From NCBI RefSeq assembly GCF_963583255.1, contig NC_084803.1, positions 26,696,428 to 26,760,427 of the forward strand: a DNA stretch of 64,000 nucleotides. Reading direction: 5' to 3'. The notes beneath the pieces are model-generated. The model saw nothing but the letters and a program-made list of their open reading frames with translations. It did no database searches and had not been told where the DNA came from. Of this stretch, positions 1 to 10,483 are shown one piece after another. Within the stretch, counting starts at the first letter, position 1. Each line of letters starts with the position of its first letter. The DNA comes from Pyrus communis. Taxonomy: Eukaryota; Streptophyta; Magnoliopsida; Rosales; Rosaceae. The translations under genes were made by a program, and so were the position numbers.

Positions 1-1335
1 GATGAACAACTTCTGTCCGTTGAGGTAAGTACCCCTTGGTATGCCAATTTGGTCAATTTTTTGGTGTCTAAGCAAGTTCCTAACACCTTAAGCAAGGCTC
101 AACGTGATAAACTAAAAAAGGATGCACGTTTTTATGTTTGGGACGACCCTTATTTGTGGAAAATCTGCCCGGATTAGATTGTGCGTCGTTGTGTTCATGA
201 ATCTGAGTTTAATTCCATTTTGAGTTATTGCCATACATATGCATGTGGTGGACACTTTGGCACACAACGCACAGCGTTTAAGGTTCTTGAAAGTGGTTTT
301 TATTGGCCTACATTGTTTAGAAATGCTATGGCTTTTTGCTTAACATGTGATCGTTGTCAAAGGACAAGAAGTTTAGGCCAAAGAGACCAAATGCCGCAAA
401 CCCCAATCCTTGTTGTTGAAATCTTTGATGTTTGGGGTATTGATTTTATGGGTCATTTCCCTATCTCTTTTGGTTTTACTTACATTTTACTTGCGGTTGA
501 TTATGTGTCAAAGTGGGTGGAAGCTAAAGCCACCCGAACTAACGATTCTAGAGTTGTTGCAGATTTTGTCAAATCTAACATTTTCTCTAGATTTGGGATG
601 CCTAGAGTGCTCATAAGCGATGGTGGGTCTCATTTTTGCAACCGCACCATTGAGGCGTTGCTCAAGAAGTACAACGTGATGCATAAGGTTTCCACACCTT
701 ATCACCCCCAAACCAACGGCCAAGCCGAAGTTTCAAATCGAGAAATAAAGCAAATCTTGGAAAAGACCGTTGGGCCAAATAGAAAAGATTGGAGCTTGCG
801 TTTGGAGGATGCATTATGGGCATATCGAACGGCTTACAAAATGCCCATTGGTATGTCCCCATTTCGGCTAGTCTATGGCAAGCCATGCCATCTACCCGTG
901 GACCTTGAACACAAGGCACATTGGGCGGTCAAGACCTTCAATATGGATATGGACACGGCTGGAAACCATAGGAAGCTACAATTGAACGAGCTTGAAGAGA
1001 TTAGGCATGAGGCTTATGAGAATGCCCGGATTTACAAAGAGAAGACCAAGGCATTCCATGACAAGATGATTAGAGGCAAAACCTTCTCAATCGGGCAGAA
1101 AGTGTTGTTATTTAATTCCCGTCTTCGGTTATTCCCCGGTAAGTTACGTTCTAAGTGGGTTGGTCCATTTGTTATCACTAATGTTTTTGTGCATGGTGCA
1201 GTCCAAATACAAAGTTTGAAAACTGGACAAGAATTCAAGGTGAATGGCCATAGGTTGAAACCCTACTATGAGAACTTTGTTGAGCATGTTGTGGAGGAGA
1301 TCTCATTGCATGCCGTGGGCTCCAATGGGGAATGA
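1..1335 (+). pseudogene. Athila-type Ty3/gypsy integrase, partial, with in-frame stop
   Basis: Reading frame 1 is open from the window edge and encodes the end of a gypsy polyprotein. The integrase core is clear: an H-H-C-C zinc region ([10 protein letters not shown] through CDRCQR), the catalytic stretch [10 protein letters not shown], the second Asp in LISDGGSHF, and the Glu region in [14 protein letters not shown]. The phrases [22 protein letters not shown] and [11 protein letters not shown] are typical of the Athila group. After the core the frame runs through a basic C-terminal region to a stop at 1333-1335. A TAG at 175-177 interrupts the frame just after CPD, where relatives usually continue with Gln, so this copy cannot make the whole polyprotein. 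The upstream part lies outside the window. Confidence 0.9.
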
Positions 1336-3269
1336 GCATACCATCGTCCGGCTGCAAGACGTTAAAGCAAGCGCTTCGTGGGAGGCAACCCATGCAATCA
1401 CCAAGGAGAGGATGGCATTTACACTCCATAACCAGATTTGCGTCCCTAGCCTCTTCTCTTTGTTATTTACATTCTGCCATGCTTAGTGTGTTTAGTTGCT
1501 GTTTGTGTGTTTACTTTTGTTTGGTGTGATTTTAGGCTTGAAACATTGAGGACAATGTTTGATTTAAGTGTGGGGGGGTAATAAGTGTTGTTGATGCAAA
1601 TTCGTGGGATTTTATCACCCATAACTCCAATGTTGTTCCTTGCTGTTTTTAAGTGTTTTTAAGCTATTTTAGAGTGTTTTAGTGTGTGTTGACTTAAAAA
1701 TCCGAAAATCCCATAAAAATTTGAAAAATTGTTTTGAAAAACCCAAAAAGAGTTGTTTTTGTGTGTTTGTTTGTGTCGTAGGTTACCTTCCAACACAATG
1801 ATGAGGATTTGGTTTTTAATTGCATGATGGTTAAAGAAAGTTACAAACATGGATGGATGTTTGATATACTCTTTGGTTTATGCTTGGTTGTAGTTATAGT
1901 TTACGAATTCACATGTAATCACAAAGGAAAATTAGTTTTTGTAACATGCTTGAAGGAATGAACTCAAACTAACGCTACATCCCTGTGAGACTTAAGCCTA
2001 AACGTTTATTTGGAGAGTAATAATTTGTGCATCATTGTTTTCTAAAGTCGTTGCATGATCTCATTATTCTTTGCTTGGTTACTACTTAGAAGGCGTTTCA
2101 TCACTTAGTTCCAAATGCTAGAACTCATGCCCATTTCATTCAAAGCATGTTATTGATTTGCATAACACATATTCAAGATGAAGTTGTGTAGTGACCACCA
2201 TCAAAGCCAAATAGCCCTGTGCCCTTAATTCATTATGTGTTTAAGTTTAACCCCATTGAGCCGTGTTAGCCCATGTTCTTTGTTAACCCATATTATCCTC
2301 ACCTAGCCTAGATTAGGACCATCCATACCCTTGTTCTTGAAGCATAGTAAGCATGACTAAAAATGAATTCCTTTTGATTAATGTGTTGCAGAAAATAAGT
2401 GTGGGGGAAGGATTATTGATGTGAGTTTATGTGCCATAGGAACGGCTAGAAAAAAAAGTTGTGAAAAAAAAAAAAAAGTGAAAAAGAGTTGAAAAGAAGT
2501 GAAAAGAGTTCCAAAGTATTGTTTGTTGAAGTAAGGGTCCAAAACAATGAATTACGCCCTAAGAGTTGTTTGAATCTTCCCTGTATGTCTAAAAGTTGAT
2601 TACTGCATTCTAAGTGAATTCTAAGTCTTAATTTCATTACTTTGCTTGCTATTGCTTAAAGAACTTTTGTTTATCCCTATCTTTTCTTGTTAGCCAATAC
2701 CCTAAGCCCCGTTACAACCCTTGACTTCTATCTTGAGTGTTGTGTATTTCAATTTGTGGAGTTTGAATTTGGTATGAGCATATGGTGTCACTGGTTCTCG
2801 CATCTAAGTAGTAGCATTCCATTCATGAGATCATATCTAAACATGTTTAATTACTCCAGAAATTGCTTTCTTTGTTATAACATATGTGAGTACTAGTCTT
2901 TCATGTTTACATCAATCTTCTCACATATAACTATTGTAGGGTGTGTAGTCAGAAAATCTGAGTGAAAATTGAGTGCATAACTAGTGAGGAATTGAGGGAA
3001 TTCTCTAAGGCATGTTACTACATTCAAAATGTTGTTTTAATTGATTAAATGCGAGCTAGTGAATGGTGACTATGATTAAGTATGTGCTCGAGGGGAAGGA
3101 AGACTAAAAGCTATGTGAGTAATGATCTTTGACATGTCATGTTTCATTGGAAATCCCTGAGGCAAACGTTGGAAGGTTTAGGTTATGTTTTGTTTGTTTT
3201 GTTTCGTCTTGTTTTCTTTAGTTGTTTTGTTTCGCTCGAGGACTAGCAAAAGCTAAGTGTGGGGGAATT
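1336..3269 (+). other. Athila 3' non-coding region with polypurine-like tracts
   Basis: About 1.9 kb between the polyprotein stop and the 3' LTR. No convincing coding frame is present, so any env-like frame found in some Athila elements is absent or unrecognisable. Three guanine-rich tracts of the form AAGTGTGGGGG occur near 1568, 2397 and 3254. The last one abuts the LTR and is the best candidate polypurine tract for plus-strand priming. Confidence 0.7.
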
Positions 3270-4180
3270 TGATAGGAGCATATTTATGCGACTTAATTGG
3301 CTTGTTCTCGTGCATTTATGTTGTGTTTCCTTAGTTATTTTAGTGTTTAAAGTCACTTTTGTGTGTTTTCAGATTATAAAGCCAAAGTGTGCAAGAAGAT
3401 GCAAATTGGAGTCTTTTGGAGCAAAAGAGGAATGAATGAGTTGAAGATTTGAAGAAATATGAATTCCTAATTGAAGAAGGATTCCTACTCCAACAAGGAT
3501 TCCTACTTGAAGTAGGAAAGTTAAGCCAAGGTTTCCCATTTTGGTAACCTTTCCTAATCTTAAAAGTCCTTATTTTCCAACCACTTTGAAGGCCTCGTAT
3601 GCACTTTAGGACACAAAACAAAGGCCCTAGACCCCTTAGGATGCCGCACCTTTCCCTTTCTCCCCATCCCTTGCCGTGCAAGGGACCCCTTTTCCCTTCA
3701 GTTTTAGGACACTTCACCTTTCCTAAAGCATTAAGCCGCACCTCTTAACCTTTCCTTTTCCCTTGCCGTGCAAAGGGGGTCCTTATTTCCTATTTTCTGC
3801 ACTTAAACACATTCCCCTTTCAAATAAAACCCTAGCCGCATATTTTAGCCAATTTCCTTTTAGTTTCTGATTTGATTCAAGTTATAACCCAAATTCGTCC
3901 AAATTTGTGTTAGGTGTTCAAAACTGCCGAGATTGTGTTTTTAAGGCAGTTTTGAGTGTTTTGTTGCTGTTTTGAGTCTTTTGGTTTGTTTTAGTGTTTT
4001 AGTGTTTAGTTTTGCATTCTTTGAGTCTAGTTTAGTGTTTTAACCTTTGTTTTACGTTTTTGAGTCAGTTTTCAAGTGATTTAGCAATCCCTCCTAATCC
4101 CCGGTTTAGAACGATCCCTACTTATATATATACTACAATTGTCAAAAGAGGGTTTTAATTTGTGTATATATTTCGCATCA
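3270..4180 (+). repeat. 3' LTR of the Athila-type element
   Basis: Begins TGATAGGAGCATATTTATGC directly after the polypurine tract and ends TTTCGCATCA, giving TG...CA ends and a length of 911 bp. The end ACAATTGTCAAAAGAGGGTT...CGCATCA is typical of this LTR class. The 5' LTR is outside the window, so neither the target duplication nor LTR divergence can be measured. Boundaries rest on terminal motifs. Confidence 0.75.
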
Positions 4181-5221
4181 CCAGATCTGTTCTTGGCTCA
4201 ATTCGTTAAGATTTCATCCATCCCCCCGTCGATTCACTTGTGTTCCCACAACTTGCCACAGTCACCACCCCCAACGCTTCCCCCTCACCCCCAGCAAAAC
4301 CACCACTTGTCTCTACTTTTACTCCAAAACCCTTCTCCGTTTCTCCAAAACCTTCCGCCACCACAGCCTTCACCAAGTCTTCTACCCACTCCACTGGCAC
4401 CCAACCCACTCCAGGAGCCCGTCATCGCCCACATTAAGCATATCAGGAACTTCTACATTATTTCCCATATCGGGTCCCCATTGTAGAGGAGATGCAGGTT
4501 CTTGATTGGTTGCAAACAAAATGCAGGTACGGCGGAAGATGGTTGCGGTGGGATGAATTGGAGCAAGAAGATGAGTAAAGTTGGTGGCAGTGGGAGGGGA
4601 TGAGGGAGATGAGATTCTGGGAATAGGAGGGAGATGGGATTTTGGAGATAGATGAAGGGGGTGAAAGGGGCCAATGAGGTTTTTTTTTAATTTAATTTTT
4701 ATTTTTTTTAATAATTTTAATTGTTAAATAAAATTTTTTATTTAATTAATTTTTATTCAAGTTGGTGAATGAGTGGGCCTTATTCTTGTCACGTCATCAT
4801 TTAACAGTCAATTTGACAGAAAAGTTAACAGATGTCTGACATTGCAACAAATTTATAAGTTGAGGTATGACATTGCAATGTTTAAAACATGAGGTATGAG
4901 ATTGTGGATCAACGCATAGTTGAGGTAGTTTTTTGTAATTTACCGTAAAATTAACATTAATTTCAAACAAAAATTAAAATCATGACTCAGTACTATTATT
5001 ATGAGATTTTTCTTCAACATAAATTAACCTTGTTTTGTATCAACCAACCGACCAAAAATTGTTGATAAAGAGGGTAGTTCTTATTAAACACATAAAGGAG
5101 ATTAACCAGCAAGTTTTGAACCCCTGGCGTGTAGGAACACTAAAACCCCAATAACCAACGAGCTGCATATTCTTTAGTTATAAAACCAACATATAGGTTA
5201 TGTAACTAAGAAACATTTCAG
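4181..5221. other. Intergenic, no supported gene
   Basis: 4181-4680 is C-rich and codes for low-complexity proline-rich peptides in several frames, which is not evidence of a gene. 4680-4770 is poly-T and AT-rich. 4840-4940 carries repeated phrases such as GAGGTATGACATTGCAATG and GAGGTATGAGATTG, which look like the end of a dispersed repeat. I could not define its borders. Confidence 0.5.
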
Positions 5222-6560
5222 GATGGGCTCGTGCCCCTCCTAGTCTCCATGTGGCTCTGTCATTGTCCTGTAGCAAAGATTAATATGGTAAGAGTGTTGC
5301 TTTTTTTGGCAGCCAATTTAAATTGGCTATTACAACAATTTGATGTGAAGAATGCTTTCTTACATGGCAATTTCAAGGGAGAAGTATACATGGATATTCC
5401 ATTGGGGTATATATCGGTTAACCAGGAGTGGTGTGTAAATTGAACAAGGCGTTGTATGGATTGAAACAATCACCTCAGGCATGGTTTGGGATGTTTCGAA
5501 CGACCATGAAAAAGTATAGGCTCAGGTAGAGCAATTCCAATCATACACCCTTCCTAAAAGGTGGAATGGGTAAGTTAACAACACTCATCATTTATGTGGA
5601 CGATATGACTGTTACAAGGGATGACAAGGAGCAAATCTCAAGATTAAAAGATTACTTGGCCACCAAATTCAAGATGAAGGATCTTGGTGGACTTAAGTAT
5701 TTTTTGGCCATAGAAGTGGCTCGATCGAAACATGGCATGTTTCTATCTCAAAGGAAATATATTCTGAATTTGTTGGTAGAAACCAGAATGCTTGATTGTA
5801 AACCAGCTAACACTCCTATAGCTCAAAACCATCATCTTGCCATGCACCTTGACCAAATCCTAACTAATAAGGATCGTCATCAGAGGTTGGTTGGGCGGTT
5901 AATCTACTTATCTCACACTAGACCTGACATTGCCTATGCTGTAAGTATTGTAAGCCAGTTTGTGCATTCTCCGAGTAAAGCTCACATGGGTGTGGTTGAA
6001 TGAATCCTTCACTACCTGAAATCTGCATAAGGTAGAGGTATCATGTTTTCAAAGAATGGTCATTTTTAGGTGGATGGTTATACTGATGTGGATTGGGTAG
6101 GGAACATTACTATCGATGGTATACTTCGAGATATTTCACTTTCGTGGGAGGAAATTTAGTAACTTGGCATAGCAATAAGCAAAAAGTGGTTTTGTTGTCT
6201 AGTGCGGAAGCGAAATACAAGAGTATGGAAAAGAGTGTATGTGAATTATTGTGGCTTCGGAGGTTACTATTGGAACTTGGGTATCCACCAGCGTTTGCAT
6301 CAAATTTGTTTTGTGATAACCAAACTACCATTGAAATTTCTATCCAATTCAACATGATCGGACCAAACATGTTGAAGTGGATAGACATTTCATCAAGGAG
6401 AAGTTAGATGCGAATATTATCCAATTTCCATTCATGAAGTCCGAGGATCAACTGGCATACATTCTAATAAAAGTAGTTGCAAGTCAAGCGTTCTACAACT
6501 CACTCCATGACTTGGCATCAACTACATTTATGCACCAACTTGAGGGAGAGTGTTGGCGTG
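5222..6560 (+). pseudogene. Ty1/copia reverse transcriptase-RNase H remnant
   Basis: Fragments in shifting plus-strand frames line up as one copia pol 3' half. QQFDVKNAFLHGN and EVYMDIPLGY (about 5335-5410) are the copia RT core. YVDDMTVT (about 5596) is the catalytic YVDD box. Then come KYFLAIEVARS, QRLVGRLIYLSHTRPDIAYAV, and an RNase H part with SSAEAKYKSM and CDNQTTIEIS. Frame changes and stops occur near 5442, 5528, 6003 and 6405. The gag, protease and integrase portions are missing, so this is a 5'-truncated dead copy. Confidence 0.9.
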
Positions 6561-6815
6561 AGTTGAATATTCTCTTACAAAAGTGGGTTGAGGCATCTTT
6601 CACGACTTGGGGTGTGTGTTAATTAGGTTCATTGAACAATTGGGTTCATTGAATCTTATACATAGGTTCATTAGCTATTCTACTTTTTGTTCAGTGTATG
6701 AAGAGTAAATGGTGTGTATTTATATTTAATTCATGTATTTGTATTTCCTATATATTTTGAGAGTGAAAAATATTAGAAACTTAAACTCCCAAAATTAACC
6801 CAAATTAGCAGTAAC
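6551..6815 (+). repeat. Probable 3' LTR of the copia remnant
   Basis: The purine run TGAGGGAGAG (6541-6550) is followed by TGTTGGCGTGAG, the usual arrangement of polypurine tract and LTR start in copia elements. The segment contains short direct repeats of GGTTCATTGAA. The right end is not certain: candidates are TTAGCA near 6810 or AACA near 6815. With no 5' LTR present the border cannot be verified. Confidence 0.45.
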
Positions 6816-8080
6816 AGTGTACTTGAGCTAGATAAGTCATGCTAGTAGTGTTTAATTTTTTTTTTTTTTTGTTGCTAATTGTATTCACAAGATGACAGAG
6901 CTGTTGACAAGGATCTTTGTCATTGTGATCCATCCGCCACAATTGGGTTGCTTTGCTTCTTTCTTGTTTTTATTTATTATAAGTGTAGGGTTTTTCTTTT
7001 GTGATTCAGAATCCCATCCAAAGCCAATTGGCATGATTATTCTTTGCTGGAATATACTTTTGGTATTTTACCTGAGATCACAAATATTCTCTCATTCTGC
7101 TGCCAACGAGCCTTGCCCTCCATAGATTTATGAAAGAAAATACCACTTTTGTCCAACACTCTTTCATTTCTTTAACTTTTCGTTATAACTTTATTGGAGT
7201 GCTAATAATACCTTCGCTTTTTTACCATCCAAATTATGATTTTAGTCCCTATAGTTTGAGTGAAGCTTCACTTTGAATACAAAATTCTAGAAAATACTTC
7301 TTCATTCTTGAACTACAACTTACAGGCTGCTTAATAACCATTTAGTTTTGTTTTCACCCTTTTTAAAAAAAAAAAAAAAAAACTAAAAATTTATTTGGTA
7401 ATTATGGCTGCGTCATCTTCCAGATGTCGGTCATCACGCCTTGATTTTAGTGTCCACTTGGATATTTGGGATGAAATGTGTTAATTGTAGTGATAAACCC
7501 ATGGAATGTAAGTCATTGTCCTACTGTAGGGAGTGTTAATGAACTGAGTTGAGCACAATAGAATAACACAATGTTCAAGTTGGGCTAAAATAAATTAAAA
7601 AGTGTGTAATCAACCAGAGGAGGATTTTGGGTTATTACACCAAGGGGTCATAGTCTAAAGTCTAAACTCTAAAGTGTTGAAATTTTTTAGATGAAAGTGA
7701 AATAATAGTATTTTCATTTATAAAGCATGGTAATAAACAAGAAGTAACAATTGTCCATCTTGTTCAGTCAAGTATGCGGAATACTTACACTGATTGCATT
7801 ATTACTTGAACTTGAACGAACTAAACCAGAATGCTTGAACAATGTGATTTAGTTCAACTTGAATTAGCAATGTTTGCCTTTGGAATGTGGGATTTTTGTA
7901 TATGTGTTTAGTTTGGTATTTTTGTTTTTGAACAAACAATATTATCTACACAGAGGAATGAGTGAGCTAAGTCTCATAAAGGTTTAGCAACAATTGTTTA
8001 AATTTGTCTTTGTTGAGAATCGAACCTAAAACCTCTCACTTACAAACGAAGAGGAATACCAATAGGTCGTAGTACAAAGT
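6816..8080. other. Intergenic, AT-rich, no supported gene
   Basis: Contains a poly-T run at about 6850-6870 and a poly-A run near 7364-7382. The short frames inside lack family resemblance. I see no RNA gene. Confidence 0.5.
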
Positions 8081-8712
8081 TCTGGGTGTCAAAGGGTCAC
8101 GATTCAGACGACCAAGGGGCGAAGGGGCAAGGGCAATGATTTAATGGTCCTCCTTTCAAAACCATCAAAGAATATTGGTGGTGTGTTTGAGTGGAACTCC
8201 GCCATAAGAGAATGTGTGAAGCAAGATCGTTCCCAAAAAGCCCTCATCCTCTTTCACCAAATGAAACAAAATGGTTTGGAAGTTGACAACTTCAACTTCC
8301 CCTTGCTTACCAAAGCGTCTGCCAATCTCTGCAGCCTCATATCCTCCCAAATCATTCACTCCAATATCCTCAAGTCGTCATTCTGGTCCAACCTCTATGT
8401 GCAAACATCAATGCTTGAAATGTACGTCAAGTACCAACAACTCATTGATGCCTGCCTTCGGTTCGACAGAATTCCCGTGAGAGACGTGGCTTCCTGGAAT
8501 GTGATGGTCCTCAGTTTTGCGTAATTCGAGTTTCTTGATAAAGTGTTGGATTTGTTCCGTGACATGAGGTTTGATGGAATTCTGCCAGATACTGCCACAG
8601 TTGTAAGGTTGACTCGCGCAAGTTTGGATATGAAAAATTTGGCATTGGTGAAGTTCGTGCACGCGCTTAGGATTCGAATTGGGATGAATGTAAATGTTTC
8701 AGTGGCCAAGAC
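8081..8712 (+). pseudogene. Truncated duplicate of the PPR gene
   Basis: This segment matches 10421-11052 at a constant offset of 2340 bp, starting at TCTGGGTGTCAAAGGGTC shortly before the ATG (8144). Similarity is high by eye but with many substitutions. An in-frame TAA at 8522-8524 replaces the CAA (Gln) codon of the intact copy. The frame then stays open, but homology ends near 8712 and unrelated sequence follows. The remaining part would cover only the first four or so PPR units, without the E domain. It is a decayed product of duplication. Confidence 0.92.
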
Positions 8713-9157
8713 ACGTATATTTATATGTGTATATCCTCCTAAATGGACTTCTTTATTTTCTCTCTTTTCAGTATTAGATGGCATTGGGAAGGGTCTTGAT
8801 CCTCGATTTGACATTACTGAGATAGCCAAACCATGAGGGTAATTTAGCTTTAAAACCATCTCAAAGTTGTAAAATAAATAGTAACTGTTACTTCCCCTTG
8901 TTTTTGACAAGTCTTGGACTCTCTGCCCTGTAGCTATGCACTGGAATTGCTAAAATTTCGTGAAGCTGGAGTTGAAGTCATTATAAGGGCAAATTCTTAG
9001 CATCTGTGCGTTCTATAGCTTATTTAGACAGGCTGACAGAGTTGAAAAGCTTGCTGAAATTATACAAAATTGGTACCAACTGATTTTTATTTGTGTGAAT
9101 ACTTTGAATAGCTTGTTATAATTTTCTCAGTTGTGGATGCCACTTGTTTATTTGTAG
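8713..9157. other. Sequence between PPR fragment and ABC1K-like exon
   Basis: No gene could be established. Short coding-looking phrases occur near 8935-9080, for example the frame reading ADRVEKLAEIIQNWY, and could be further remnants of the disrupted gene whose exon follows. I could not assign them. Confidence 0.35.
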
Positions 9158-9247
9158 GAGCAAGGTGATCTGAAGCTTAGAGTTCGGGCTTTGGAATCTG
9201 AGAGGGCATTCCAGCGGGTTGCAACTGGCCAGAAGACTGTTGGAAAT
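9158..9247 (+). pseudogene. Orphan exon resembling the C-terminal part of an ABC1 (UbiB-type) kinase
   Basis: A 30-codon open segment flanked by TTTGTAG on the left and GTGAGT on the right, as expected for an internal exon. It reads EQGDLKLRVRALESERAFQR followed by VATGQKTVGN, which I recognise as the conserved tail of plastid ABC1K proteins (plastoglobule ABC1 kinases). The next exon would start at 10409 after ATTTGCAG with the codons for AVA, again matching that family (GNAVAAG). After nine bases the sequence changes into the region upstream of the PPR gene. The kinase domain is absent. Family assignment is from memory. Confidence 0.55.
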
Positions 9248-10408
9248 GTGAGTTGAACTTACTCATGACCTAATGGCATACACATGATACTTATCTTTGT
9301 TGGAATTTGTTTTAGTATATAATAATCTGACAAGAAAGTTCTGATTTGAATTTTCTTTCTTTATGAGGTTCCATTAGTTATTGATGCAGGGTGCAGCAGC
9401 TAGAAACAAAATAAAACGAAATGGAAAACTGATATATAGGGTCCACTATCTCCTAGTGCGAGGAGAGACCTGAAAACCCCAAAACCCCATCTCTAGTACC
9501 AGCCTACAACGTAGACAACTAGAAGAACAAAGCAGAACAATCTCACAAAGAGAAAGGCACAAAACTGAAACAGAGAAACACTCTGAGAGTTTTCATTAAT
9601 CAAAAACGTCCAACTTCCATCTTACAGAAAGAAATGGTTTTTAATACCATTTTGTAACTTACATTCAGAAATTGAAAGACAATATGATTAAATTGATATA
9701 AAACTGAATTAAAGTCACATAAAACTGAAAATTACATAACTAAAGTAATGATATCAGCCATAAAACGTCCTGGAAGTAAACTGATCAGCCAATATGTATT
9801 AAACCACCCTCTTTTTTCCAGCCCATAAATTTGTCTTCCAATAATTTATGTGCTCCACTCAAAATGCATCTGCTCTTTTGAGTTATAATACTTTTATTTC
9901 ATGTCCTGCATCGGTTATAATACAAATTATATTAAAGCCATACTGAGCTGTGGTTCTGTCCTACTTACATCCGCAAGCATGGAAGGGGTCTATTTTAATG
10001 ATTTATACGCATTTTCTCATAAATGTATGACACTGACATTAACGCGTCCTCGTCAACAACGGGGTACCATATCTAGATATCAAATAAATCAGTTTGAACT
10101 GTAGCATTATTGAATGGCATTCAAAAACGTTCTTATTGAACAGAAAAATAAAAAGCAGACGACGCACAGTGACAGTTTGGGAAATAGAGTAAAGAGGTTT
10201 TGATTGCTTTTCTGAGTCATCTTCAGTTCTGAACTAGGTGCACATGCATGGTTCTGTATCTCTCGTCTGCTAAAGCTTATAAGAAAATTCCTACTTTACT
10301 GATATGTACTATTTACAGCTCAACTAGTCGTTGAACATCTCTCGTCTACTAAATCTTATAATGGCATGATGTCTACTTGGCTTGATCTTTTGTTTGACTA
10401 ATTTGCAG
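9248..10408 (+). other. Probable former intron of the ABC1K-like fragment
   Basis: Lies between a GTGAGT donor and a TTTGCAG acceptor. It is AT-rich with no coding signal. 9400-9600 holds a stretch that looks like inserted repeat (CCTAGTGCGAGGAGAGACC). A short direct repeat, CTCTCGTCT(A/G)CTAAA, occurs at about 10258 and 10338. Confidence 0.4.
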
Positions 10409-10483
10409 GCAGTTGCTTGATCTGGGCGTCAAAGGGTCGCGATTCAGACGACGAAGGGACGAAGGGGCGAGGGCAATGATTTA

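Noticed and set aside
4139..4486. Proline-rich plus-strand frame
   Set aside because: C-rich low-complexity sequence, open in several frames, overlapping the LTR end, with no domain.
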